From NCBI RefSeq assembly GCF_001047375.1, contig NZ_LFVU01000005.1:32874-96873 (forward strand): DNA of 64,000 bases. Reading direction: 5' to 3'. Source of the DNA: Clostridium cylindrosporum DSM 605 (lineage in GTDB: Bacteria; Bacillota; Clostridia; Clostridiales; Caloramatoraceae). A program made the translations under genes and the position numbers. The notes under the pieces are model-generated. The model was not told the DNA's origin. It saw nothing but the letters and a program-made list of their open reading frames with translations, and searched no databases. Positions 35,933 through 44,018 of this stretch are shown piece by piece; the stretch's first letter is position 1, and every line of letters begins with the position of its first letter.

Positions 35933-36910
35933 CTAGAACTTAAATACATCATTTTTTATTTTCTTAAAATAGTGTGGAAGTTGCATTGATATTGTTTTTC
36001 CTTCTAAGTGCTTTATACCCTCAGAACAATTTTTAAATATTATCTTATATGCAACTAGCATTTGATCCTCAATACCAAATCTATTTTTGAAGAAACTATT
36101 TATCTTTTTATCACCATACTTATGATCACCAACTAACGGTGCATCTAAGTGTGCTAAGTGTGCTCTTATTTGATGTGACTTACCTGTTATAAGGTCTACC
36201 TCAACCTGTGAAAATTGACCTACAGTATCTATTATCTTAACATCAGTTATAATTTCCTTTGAGTTCTTAACTTCATCATCAAAAACCCTTACCTTATTAG
36301 CCCTTCTATCTTTTTGTATATGCGCTATATGTCTGCCTTCCTTAGGTTTTCCAACAGTAAGTGCCATATAGTACTTCTTTAGATTTCCTTCTCTAATAGC
36401 CTCATTAATACTTTTTAATGCCTCATAATTCTTAGCAAAAATAACAAGGCCCTCAGTATTCTTATCTAGCCTATTGCAAGGTGATGGCGAGAATGTCTTC
36501 TCCTTTTCAGGGTCATAAACACCATTATCATAAAGGTATGCAATAACTTGACAAGTAAGAGTTGCCTCATCACCTTCATCTGGATGTGTAAGAACTCCTT
36601 TACCCTTCTTTACAACAAGGATACTTGAATCTTCATAGGCAATATCAAAATCATATTCTATATCCATAATCTTCTTTATGATTTTCTTATCTTCTTTCTT
36701 CTTGGTTTCTTCACCAACATGGAAATAAAACTGAAGAACATCTCCTTCATTAAGTATATATTTCTCACTTGACTTTAAGTTATTAACCTTTATTTCTTTC
36801 TTTCTAATTGCCTTATATATATTTCCTAGGGACATATCCTTTAGATATTTTCTTAAGAACTTATCTAGTCTCTGTCCTGCTTCATTTTGAGTTATAACGA
36901 TTTCTTTCAT
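35933..36910 (-). CDS. RluA-family pseudouridine synthase (RluC-like)
   Basis: 325 residues: S4 domain (AGQRLDKFLRKYLKDMSLGNIYKAIRKKEIKVN) and catalytic core with the aspartate in CNRLDKNTEGLVIFAKN and ITGKSHQIRAHLAHLDAPLVGDHKYGD. First gene of a two-gene operon with the RluD-like gene. No ribosome binding site lies at normal distance from the ATG; AAAGGAG is about 33 nt upstream, separated from the ATG by a 22 bp inverted repeat that could loop out (see findings). Confidence 0.9.
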   Translation of the reverse strand: MKEIVITQNEAGQRLDKFLRKYLKDMSLGNIYKAIRKKEIKVNNLKSSEKYILNEGDVLQFYFHVGEETKKKEDKKIIKKIMDIEYDFDIAYEDSSILVVKKGKGVLTHPDEGDEATLTCQVIAYLYDNGVYDPEKEKTFSPSPCNRLDKNTEGLVIFAKNYEALKSINEAIREGNLKKYYMALTVGKPKEGRHIAHIQKDRRANKVRVFDDEVKNSKEIITDVKIIDTVGQFSQVEVDLITGKSHQIRAHLAHLDAPLVGDHKYGDKKINSFFKNRFGIEDQMLVAYKIIFKNCSEGIKHLEGKTISMQLPHYFKKIKNDVFKF

Positions 36911-36919
36911 ATTATCATA

Positions 36920-36941
36920 TTTAGTAAGAAGTCTTACTAAA
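36920..36941. repeat. Inverted repeat between ribosome binding site and start of the RluC-like gene
   Basis: TTTAGTAAG and CTTACTAAA form a 9 bp perfect stem with a 4-base loop ACTT in the mRNA. It sits between AAAGGAG (36943-36949) and the ATG at 36910. With the stem folded, the spacing falls to about 10 nt. It could equally be a repressor operator. Confidence 0.6.
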
Positions 36942-37115
36942 TCTCCTTTCTTTTCCCGCGTAAACTTTATTATATTTTCTTCCTTAAACTTGTTTTATAT
37001 TTCATTATACTATAAAGTTTTGGAAACATAAAATGAGAGTTTTGATGAAAGCTAGCGTTCTTACAGTAGTTGCATAGCATAAACTTACTTTTAAAGCATA
37101 ATAATCCATTTAAAG

Positions 37116-38045
37116 TTATGATTTTTTAATACATCTTTTATAAATATTATTATACTCAGTCCAATTAGATGATGAGTTATCTCTTTGTACACTTAAATAA
37201 AAAGCATTTATCTCTGCACTTGCTTTATCAGCATTATGAACTGCTATAGCCTCAAGTGTCATTGGAACCACTGGAGACCCCATATCCTTATTTCCATGGT
37301 GAGATAGTATTGCATGAATTATATCAAGTTCTATTTCTCTTGGGAAATCTTTAATTTCATTTATGCACTTTTGAATTAAGTTTGATCCTATTGTAATATG
37401 ACCTAGCATCCTTCCCACTTCAGTATATTTATTTTCTGGAAAATCAGAAAGCTCATATACCTTTCCAACATCATGTAATAGTGCTGCTGTTACTGCTATA
37501 TCATACTTTATAGAATAACCCATTTTACAAAAGCTAATTGTATTCTTAGCAACTTCCAGTGAATGTTCAGCAAGTCCTCTTACATAGGCATGATGAATCT
37601 CTACCCCTGCAGACTTTTTATAAAATGATTCTTTTACTTCAGGCACATCAAATACTTTATTGATAAGTTCTAAAATATATTTATCTTCTATTGTTGATAT
37701 TATATCTTCTATTTCTTTTCTCAGTATTGATTCACTTTTAGAGCAAAAAGGCAATAATTCATTTCTTAAAGAAGCATCAACTTCCTCTAAAACACTAATT
37801 TCATTTATATGGATTTGTATTAATCCTTTAAAATCCTTTGCCATTCCTGTTATTTTTACAATGTCACCTGGTATAATACATTCATACTTTTCATCTCCAC
37901 TCCAAATCTTTGCATCATAGGTTTTTATCCCTCTGCTTATTTGTAGTGTATAGTATTCCTTTGAATTTTGTCCTATCTTTTTTGATATTTGTCTTACAAT
38001 AAAGACTAAATTATCTATCTTAGTATTAAGATTTAAGTCTAACAT
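37116..38045 (-). CDS. yhaM: 3'-5' exoribonuclease YhaM family (OB + HD domains)
   Basis: 309 residues: an N-terminal OB-fold nucleic-acid domain (about 15-90, including GDIVKITGMAKDFKGLIQI) and an HD phosphohydrolase domain (HHAYVRGLAEHSLEVA, ALLHDVGKVYE, and later HAILSHHG). This matches YhaM, a metal-dependent 3'-5' exoribonuclease that trims mRNA ends. The frame opens at 38063, but GGGG lies 7 nt before the ATG at 38045 (MLDLNLNTK). Monocistronic. Confidence 0.88.
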   Translation of the reverse strand: MLDLNLNTKIDNLVFIVRQISKKIGQNSKEYYTLQISRGIKTYDAKIWSGDEKYECIIPGDIVKITGMAKDFKGLIQIHINEISVLEEVDASLRNELLPFCSKSESILRKEIEDIISTIEDKYILELINKVFDVPEVKESFYKKSAGVEIHHAYVRGLAEHSLEVAKNTISFCKMGYSIKYDIAVTAALLHDVGKVYELSDFPENKYTEVGRMLGHITIGSNLIQKCINEIKDFPREIELDIIHAILSHHGNKDMGSPVVPMTLEAIAVHNADKASAEINAFYLSVQRDNSSSNWTEYNNIYKRCIKKS

Positions 38046-38187
38046 ATTATCACCCCAAAACAATTAGTCAATTCTACTACATAATTTTTCCGTTATATTT
38101 ATAATTTATTCCACCAAATACAATGATACTATATAAATTAATTTTTTAGAAATATAATTATACAAAATAATGCCTTTTATAATAATT

Positions 38188-38223
38188 AAAACCTATACTA
38201 GGTACTATTTTAGTATAGGTTTT
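38188..38223. terminator. Terminator downstream of the 41-residue microprotein gene
   Basis: AAAACCTATACTA (38188-38200) and TAGTATAGGTTTT (38211-38223) form a 13 bp stem with a 10-base loop, T-rich after it on both strands. Confidence 0.65.
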
Positions 38224-38242
38224 ATAATATTAAATATTCTAT

Positions 38243-38368
38243 TTACTTTTTATCTTTATATACTTCGTATACTTTTCCTATTAGTGAACATGGTGCTATA
38301 ATATCTATTTCTTCCTTTTCTGACTTTTTCTCAGTTCTGTGGTAAGAAGCATAGTACATTGGTATCAT
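38243..38368 (-). CDS. 41-residue microprotein, unknown
   Basis: ATG at 38368 with GGGAGG 9 nt upstream and a stop followed by a terminator 20 bp on, so it has the marks of a real gene despite its size. The product reads MIPMYYASYHRTEKKSEKEEID...GKVYEVYKDKK: a Tyr-rich start, a charged middle (KKSEKEE) and a short beta-like IIAPCSLIGKVYEVY end with one cysteine. No membrane segment. No family recognised. Confidence 0.6.
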   Translation of the reverse strand: MIPMYYASYHRTEKKSEKEEIDIIAPCSLIGKVYEVYKDKK

Positions 38369-38818
38369 TTAATATTTCCTCCCTTAAATTTATAATTAAT
38401 AATATCATAATATTTAAAAGCTCTATAATTGTGCTAAAGTAAATTTCTGTCTTTTGAGCATCCTAATTATAATATAATCTTTTAGTGTTTAAAAACTTTA
38501 TTTAAATTAATTATCACTTTAGATGTCCTTGTATATCCTTTTATCTCTTAGTATATGGTATTTTCACAATTAAATTCGTTTTAATAGATTGTTTACATAT
38601 GAATTCGAATATACCTTTGGTAAATATATACAAATAATTGTAATTCATGCTACAAAGGTAATATCATTGTATTTCTACAAATATTTTCTCAAGTATTGAG
38701 ATATTTGTAAAACTAAAAAAGCCCTCTTAACAAGATTCCTTGCTTAAGAGAACTTTTTAATATAATACCATATATTTTTACTTAAACTTCAATATGGTTT
38801 GAATTTTCTAAATATTAT
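38369..38818. other. AT-rich intergenic region with hairpins
   Basis: No coding frame with a ribosome binding site. Two hairpins are visible: ACAAATA...TATTTGT with inner TCTCAA/TTGAGA (38677-38708), and CTCTTAA...TTAAGAG (38723-38751), which on the minus strand is followed by six T and would end transcripts coming from the right. The remainder is about 80% A+T and featureless. Confidence 0.5.
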
Positions 38819-38847
38819 TTGACTTTTTTTTACTTAAATGGTATATT
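38819..38847 (+). promoter_or_regulatory. Promoter of a candidate small RNA
   Basis: TTGACT (38819-38824), 17 bp spacer, TATATT (38842-38847), plus strand. No coding gene follows; a terminator is reached about 75 nt later. Confidence 0.6.
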
Positions 38848-38853
38848 ATGAGT

Positions 38854-38924
38854 GATAATTTTTTTTGAGAGTAACTCCATATTCTCTCATTCCCCATGCC
38901 TAGTAATAATTCTAGGCTTTTTTT
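38854..38924 (+). ncRNA. Candidate small RNA of about 70 nt
   Basis: It runs from the predicted start of the promoter at 38819-38847 to an intrinsic terminator. Hairpin 1: TGAGAG (38866-38871) and CTCTCA (38884-38889) with a 12-base loop containing AACTCCAT. A single-stranded TTCCCCAT linker follows. Hairpin 2: GCCTAG (38898-38903) and CTAGGC (38912-38917), then seven T. Loop CUCC and linker CCCC could pair with ribosome binding sites, as in C-rich Firmicute sRNAs such as RsaE/RoxS. Its end meets the 3' end of the convergent HD-GYP gene. Expression is not shown. Confidence 0.5.
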
Positions 38925-39984
38925 ATGCAATTATATCAGTAATTGATATATTTAAATATTTTAACAGATCTACTTCCACAGGAGATATTTTTTCTCCTGA
39001 TCCATTTGTCACCAATCTAACTATAGGTCTATCAGGAAACCCCTTATTGTGACCAATAACAAATCCTTTTAGTCCATTATTTAGCATTACCTCAATTCCT
39101 AAAGGATACATTGAAAAGTTTTTTTGAAATATTTTTACAAGCTCTTCATCTAGCAACTTACCACTATTCATCATTATAATTTCATAGGCTTCATTTGCAG
39201 GAAATCCCTTACGATATACTCTATCACTAATTAATGCATCATAAACATCACTTATACATGCTATTTTAGCGTAGGCAGATATCTTATCTCCCTTTACTGC
39301 ATATGGATATCCAGTACCATCTATTCTCTCATGATGCTGAAGTACTATGCTTTTTGCTCTTTCACTAATTCTATCAACCTTTTGAAGAATTTCGTACCCA
39401 TATTCAGGATGTCTTTTCATCTCTTGGAATTCTTCATCTGTTAACTTACCATCTTTATTCAATATATTATGAGGAATTCTCATCTTGCCTATATCGTGTA
39501 AGATTGTTCCAATACCTAAATCTACAAGCATGTTTTTTGTAAATCCCTTTTCTAAACCAAAATAAAGACCTATAACAGCAGAATTTAAACAGTGCATAAA
39601 TGTATAATTATCATAGGTTTTTAGTTCTGTAAGATGGATTGATGTAATTTCTCTATTGCAGGTTAGGTAATCTACCATATCCTCAACAACATTTATCGTT
39701 TCCTTCACTTTAAAATTATTTGAGCTTTGTACCTTTGAAAAAACATTAGAAATAGATTTTATCGCTTCTGCTTTTAATTGTACAAATTTTGAATCCTCAG
39801 GCTCTATATCCTCAAGATTACTATCCTTTACATATATATAATTCAGACCCATTATCTCAAGTCTTTTTATAAACCTTTCATTTAGTTTTACCCCTGCGTT
39901 TAACAAAATATTACCTTCGCTACTTATAATACTTTGTGCAAGTTCTTCTCCAGGGATTACTCTAGATAACCTAACAAGTCTCAT
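38923..39984 (-). CDS. HD-GYP domain phosphodiesterase
   Basis: 353 residues. The N-terminal ~125 residues are a DUF3391-like region (LVRLSRVIPGEELAQSIISSEGNILLNAGVKL); then an HD-GYP domain with ILHDIGKMRIP, HPEYG, LQHHERIDGTGYP and SAYAKIACISDVYDALISDRVYR. These metal-dependent enzymes degrade cyclic di-GMP. A C-terminal PilZ-like beta tail (GLKGFVIGHNKGFPDRPIVRLVTN) follows. GAGG lies 6 nt before the ATG at 39984; the ATG at 39996 would overlap that site. Monocistronic. Confidence 0.9.
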   Translation of the reverse strand: MRLVRLSRVIPGEELAQSIISSEGNILLNAGVKLNERFIKRLEIMGLNYIYVKDSNLEDIEPEDSKFVQLKAEAIKSISNVFSKVQSSNNFKVKETINVVEDMVDYLTCNREITSIHLTELKTYDNYTFMHCLNSAVIGLYFGLEKGFTKNMLVDLGIGTILHDIGKMRIPHNILNKDGKLTDEEFQEMKRHPEYGYEILQKVDRISERAKSIVLQHHERIDGTGYPYAVKGDKISAYAKIACISDVYDALISDRVYRKGFPANEAYEIIMMNSGKLLDEELVKIFQKNFSMYPLGIEVMLNNGLKGFVIGHNKGFPDRPIVRLVTNGSGEKISPVEVDLLKYLNISITDIIA

Positions 39985-40213
39985 TGTGCACCTCATTTAA
40001 CTTCATTAAAGTATAATAAATAATATATCTATACTAATTTTACCTTAATTTACAATATAAATCAAAAATATTATAGTATTTTTTGATAATTCATACTACA
40101 ATATGTTATATTCTAACATATTATATGTAATTTCATATTATTTTAACTGAAATAATACATTATATTTATCGATGTACTATAATATATATGTAATATATAG
40201 GAGGTGGCTAAAA

Positions 40214-41110
40214 TTGTTTATTGGTTCATTTAAAGTATTTTTTAAAAATCTAAAACTAATTGTTCCATTTATTATTTATGTAGTTTTATTTTCAATTCCA
40301 TATTTTATTATAGGTAAAACTACAACTGACTTTGACCCTTTTACAGGAGTAGACCTGAATAATTCAATATCATTTTTTTATGGTCTAATAATTGGTCTAA
40401 TAATTTTCATTTTATTATCAGTTATATTAGGTATCATAATACAATGTTGGACTGTTCATATGTCTGTATTTGCTGTAAAAAATGAAAACTATACTCTACT
40501 TGACTCACTAAAGAAATCTTTTAAGTACTTTTGGAGAATTCTTGGACTATCTGCAATTCAGTTTTCAATTACAGCATTAGTTGGGTTTTTCGCATTTGCT
40601 ACATTTAGTTTAGTCGTAGCTGGTGAGGCCCTGGGAACATCATCATATTTTTTACCGATAATATTTGGGGTATTAATAGTAGCACTAATAATATTTTTTA
40701 CAGTAACACTTTCCCCTATTACCTGTGTAATAATTAATGACGATTTATCACTTGATAGAGGATTCTCTATTGGATTTAAGCTTGGTCTAAATAAGTTCTT
40801 TAAAATCCTTGGTTTTTATGCTTTGATTATAATCATAATATCCCTAGTATACTATCCATATTTAATCGCTATAGATAGCTATGATTATACAATAACAACA
40901 TCTATTCTTGATATAATAATACAAATTATCTCTTATATTCTTGTTATAATATTAAATATATATATCATTAAATTATATAATAATTCTAAGATTGATAACG
41001 TAAGCAAAGATACTTCATCTAAAACAGATACACTACTTGAAACTAGTGATTTTTCAAAGGAATCTGAAAATATAAGTACTATGAAAAACAACTCTGAATC
41101 AGAAGAATAA
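40214..41110 (+). CDS. Polytopic membrane protein, unknown
   Basis: 298 residues with about six membrane helices and a charged Ser/Thr/Glu-rich tail (SSKTDTLLETSDFSKESEN). The frame is open from 40172, but GAGG(TGG) lies 9 nt before a TTG at 40214 (FIGSFKVFFKNLKLIVPF), and a TATAAT sits at 40178-40183 inside the longer frame, so TTG is preferred. It resembles DUF975-type or glycerophosphodiester phosphodiesterase membrane domains loosely. No function assigned. Confidence 0.65.
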   Translation: MFIGSFKVFFKNLKLIVPFIIYVVLFSIPYFIIGKTTTDFDPFTGVDLNNSISFFYGLIIGLIIFILLSVILGIIIQCWTVHMSVFAVKNENYTLLDSLKKSFKYFWRILGLSAIQFSITALVGFFAFATFSLVVAGEALGTSSYFLPIIFGVLIVALIIFFTVTLSPITCVIINDDLSLDRGFSIGFKLGLNKFFKILGFYALIIIIISLVYYPYLIAIDSYDYTITTSILDIIIQIISYILVIILNIYIIKLYNNSKIDNVSKDTSSKTDTLLETSDFSKESENISTMKNNSESEE

Positions 41111-41118
41111 TATCTTAT

Positions 41119-41156
41119 AAGCTTAGAGTATATAATAAGTTATATATTCTAAGCTT
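41119..41156 (+). terminator. Terminator of the membrane protein gene
   Basis: AAGCTTAGA (41119-41127) and TCTAAGCTT (41148-41156), with inner TATATA pairing, followed by CTTTTATTT. Confidence 0.75.
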
Positions 41157-41247
41157 CTTTTATTTATTATATCTATCATCAACCTCTCCCACATGCTTAT
41201 ATATTTTGGTATTATATATTTAGAAAGCAATAAGGAGGACATTAATT

Positions 41248-41577
41248 ATGAAAGCAATGTATAAATTATGGCTAGATAATGATGGTAAGGTTTTTGGAAA
41301 AGGTCCTTTTATTCTTCTTACAGAAGTAGAAAAATGTGGTTCTCTATCTGAGGCTGCTAAAAATATCGGTATGTCATATAATAAGGCCCATAGTTTAATT
41401 AAATCAATAGAGAAAAAACTAGAAACTAAGCTTCTTATTAAGAAAATTGGAGGAGTTAACGGTGGCAGTTCAACTTTAACTCCAGAGGCAAAAAAACTTA
41501 TGAATAGCTACTCTAATTTTACAAAAGATTGTGAAGAGTATATAGATAAATGCTATAAAGAACACTTTGATTTATAA
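41248..41577 (+). CDS. ModE-like winged-helix regulator (N-terminal domain only)
   Basis: 109 residues: GKGPFILLTEVEKCGSLSEAAKNIGMSYNKAHSLIKSIEKKLETKLLIKKIGGVNGGSSTLTPEAKKLM is the ModE/LysR-type winged helix with the GGxxGGxS..LT wing. The molybdate-binding (TOBE) domains of full ModE are absent, as in many clostridial stand-alone versions. AGGAGG lies 9 nt upstream. No molybdate transport genes are nearby, so the ligand is open. Confidence 0.82.
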   Translation: MKAMYKLWLDNDGKVFGKGPFILLTEVEKCGSLSEAAKNIGMSYNKAHSLIKSIEKKLETKLLIKKIGGVNGGSSTLTPEAKKLMNSYSNFTKDCEEYIDKCYKEHFDL

Positions 41578-41663
41578 TTGAAATTTAATTCTAAAAAACT
41601 AGGATTTCATTTTATCTTTTAGTAAATACTAATATTAAGTATTTTCATGAAAGGTGGATTAAT

Positions 41664-42404
41664 ATGAAAAGATATCCTAGTTTTTTTATTTATACTTTTT
41701 TAACACTATTTTTATGTATTTCAGTGTTAAATACAGCTAATGCTAATACCTTATCATCACCACCTAAAATTTCCTTTAAAGAAATGCGATATGGTAATGA
41801 CTATATCAATGTTAATATTAAGATTCCTATGCTTAGTTATAAAGACAATCTTGATGTAGAAAGAAGAATTAATACTATTCTTGAAGGGGATATTATTAGC
41901 TTTAAAAACCAAGTTGAAAATACAGCAAAAGAAGCATATGAGGAAAGCAAAAAAGACAAGTTTAACTTTATCCCATATGAAGCATTTGAAACCTATAAGG
42001 TTACTTATAATAATTCCAAAATATTAAGCATCCCTGTTACTTTTTACACATATACAGGCGGTGCCCATGGAAATACCATTCAAGAGCCCTATAACTTTGA
42101 TCTTGAAACAGGTGAAAAATTAACTCTAAAGGATATTTTTATAGAAGGATCTAACTATAAAAATACTATAAAGGAAGTTATAAAATCTTCTATAGAAGAG
42201 AATCCTGATATTTATTTTGACGATGCTATAGCAACTGTTGATAAACTTCAAGATACTCAAAACTTTTATATTACAGATGATAATTTAGTTATATATTATG
42301 ATTTATATGAACTTGCACCTTACTCATCTGGTATAAGAGAATTTTCAATTCCTTTATACACCTTCTCATCTGAGCTTAATTCTAAATATAGTCTTACAAA
42401 ATAA
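41664..42404 (+). CDS. Exported DUF4163/DUF3298 protein (RsiV-like)
   Basis: 246 residues. A signal peptide (about 1-28, SFFIYTFLTLFLCISVLNTANAN) precedes a DUF4163 region (KISFKEMRYGNDYINVNIKIPML) and a DUF3298 region with YTGGAHGNTIQEPYNFDLETGEKLTLKDIF and YELAPYSSGIREFSIPL. This pair of domains occurs in the extracellular part of anti-sigma factor RsiV, which binds lysozyme, but the present protein has no anti-sigma or membrane domain. It is likely a secreted or wall-associated protein. The stop codon lies inside the following palindrome. Confidence 0.8.
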   Translation: MKRYPSFFIYTFLTLFLCISVLNTANANTLSSPPKISFKEMRYGNDYINVNIKIPMLSYKDNLDVERRINTILEGDIISFKNQVENTAKEAYEESKKDKFNFIPYEAFETYKVTYNNSKILSIPVTFYTYTGGAHGNTIQEPYNFDLETGEKLTLKDIFIEGSNYKNTIKEVIKSSIEENPDIYFDDAIATVDKLQDTQNFYITDDNLVIYYDLYELAPYSSGIREFSIPLYTFSSELNSKYSLTK

Positions 42405-42438
42405 ATAATCTGGAAGGTTAACCTTCCAGATTATTTAT
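42401..42438. terminator. 38 bp perfect palindrome, bidirectional terminator
   Basis: Perfectly self-complementary around GGTTAACC (42416-42423). It includes the stop codon of the DUF3298 gene and lies before the end of the convergent fumarase beta gene. A T-rich tract is limited (TTATTTATAT). Confidence 0.75.
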
Positions 42439-42454
42439 ATATATTATTGCAGTT

Positions 42455-43027
42455 TTATTCTATTTCCTCGGAAATATCTTGTTTTATATACTCATTCTGT
42501 CCTATTTCGTAAAAATTTCTACCCTTACAATCTATTACGACAATAACTGGAAGATTCTCAACATATAATCTTCTAATAGCCTCTGGACCTAAATCTTCAT
42601 ATGCCACTATTTCTGATGACTTCACACACTTTGATGTAAGTGCTGCTGCTCCTCCTATAGCTCCAAGATATACTGCACAATTTTTTTTCATATACTCTAT
42701 AACTTCATCGTTTCTTATACCCTTTCCTATCATCCCCTTAAGTCCAAGGTCTAATAATTTTGGAGTATAAGAATCCATTCTATAGCTTGTAGTAGGACCT
42801 GCTGACCCTATAACCTGACCTTCTTTAGCAGGAGAAGGACCTACATAGTATATAGTTTCATCTGTAATATCAATTGGAAGACTCTCCCCCTTATCAAGAG
42901 ATTCAAGCATCCTTTTGTGAGCTGCATCTCTCCCTGTATAAATATATCCTGTCAAAAGGATACTATCACCTGCTTTTAAGCTTTCTATTTTATCTCCTGT
43001 TAAAGGAGTAGTAACCTTAATACTCAT
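42455..43027 (-). CDS. Fumarate hydratase (Fe-S, class I) beta subunit
   Basis: 190 residues, C-terminal half-domain of the class I fumarase / L-tartrate dehydratase family: LTGYIYTGRDAAHKRM, YYVGPSPAKEGQVIGSAGPTTSYRMD and GKGIRNDEVIEYMKK. With the alpha subunit it interconverts fumarate and malate (or dehydrates tartrate). It is 9 bp behind the alpha gene with GGGGG ahead of the ATG. Substrate specificity cannot be read with certainty; fumarase is the commoner case in clostridia. Confidence 0.9.
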   Translation of the reverse strand: MSIKVTTPLTGDKIESLKAGDSILLTGYIYTGRDAAHKRMLESLDKGESLPIDITDETIYYVGPSPAKEGQVIGSAGPTTSYRMDSYTPKLLDLGLKGMIGKGIRNDEVIEYMKKNCAVYLGAIGGAAALTSKCVKSSEIVAYEDLGPEAIRRLYVENLPVIVVIDCKGRNFYEIGQNEYIKQDISEEIE

Positions 43028-43036
43028 TTTTTCCCC

Positions 43037-43879
43037 CTATATAATAATACTACTATGTCTTGTTGCATGACAGCTAATATTAACAGCTACTGGAAGACCT
43101 GCAATATGTGTTGGATAAACTTCTATATTAACTCCAAGTGCTGTAGTATATCCCCCAAATCCTTGTGGACCTATACCAAGTCTATTAATCTTTTGTAGCA
43201 TTTCACTCTCTAGTTCTTTATAAAACTCTATATTATTACTTTCATCTATTGGTCTTAAAAGTGCTTTTTTTGAAAGAAGTGCTGCTTTTTCAAAGCTACC
43301 TCCTATCCCTACTCCTACTACTATTGGTGGACATGGATTAGGCCCTGCTTCTTTTACAACATTTGCTATAAACTCCTTAACACCATTTATACCCTCTGAA
43401 GGTTTAAGCATTTTTATTTGACTCATATTCTCACTTCCAAACCCTTTAGGCGCAACGGTTATCTTTATCTTATCTCCACTAACTATAGAATAATGAATAA
43501 TAGCAGGCGTGTTATCACCTGTATTTTTTCTCTCTATTGGATCACCTACTACTGACTTTCTAAGATAGCCTTCACTATATCCCTGTCTTACACCTTCATT
43601 AATTGCATCCTCTAATAATCCACCTACTATATGAATATCTTGACCTAATTCTACAAAAACTATGGCCATACCCGTATCTTGACACATAGGCATTTGTTCA
43701 TTAGACGCTATATCACTATTTTCAATAAGTATGTCTAAAATATCTTTTCCAAGCACACTTGTTTCTTTATTTTTAAAACTTTGAAATGCATTTTTTATAT
43801 CAGGTGATATATTATAATTAGCATCTATACAAAGTTTTTTAACTTTTGATATTATCTCATCTATATGTATCTCTCTCAT
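43037..43879 (-). CDS. Fumarate hydratase (Fe-S, class I) alpha subunit
   Basis: 280 residues carrying the [4Fe-4S] cluster. The three cysteine ligands are Cys66 (MPMCQDTG), Cys183 (NPCPPI) and Cys270 (NISCHATRH). Also GIGGSFEKAA and PQGFGGYTTALG. AGGAGG lies 5 nt ahead of the ATG. It forms a two-gene operon with the beta subunit. The oxygen-labile cluster suits an anaerobe. Confidence 0.92.
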   Translation of the reverse strand: MREIHIDEIISKVKKLCIDANYNISPDIKNAFQSFKNKETSVLGKDILDILIENSDIASNEQMPMCQDTGMAIVFVELGQDIHIVGGLLEDAINEGVRQGYSEGYLRKSVVGDPIERKNTGDNTPAIIHYSIVSGDKIKITVAPKGFGSENMSQIKMLKPSEGINGVKEFIANVVKEAGPNPCPPIVVGVGIGGSFEKAALLSKKALLRPIDESNNIEFYKELESEMLQKINRLGIGPQGFGGYTTALGVNIEVYPTHIAGLPVAVNISCHATRHSSIII

Positions 43880-44018
43880 GCTATCCTCCTAATAAATTAT
43901 ATATTTCATTAAATTAAAATAAATATTATTTTTTCAAAAACTGTTTTACCCTAATTACAAACATAAACCTATAATATTATATCACTTTATAATATTGTAG
44001 GTTTATAGTTATGTATAT

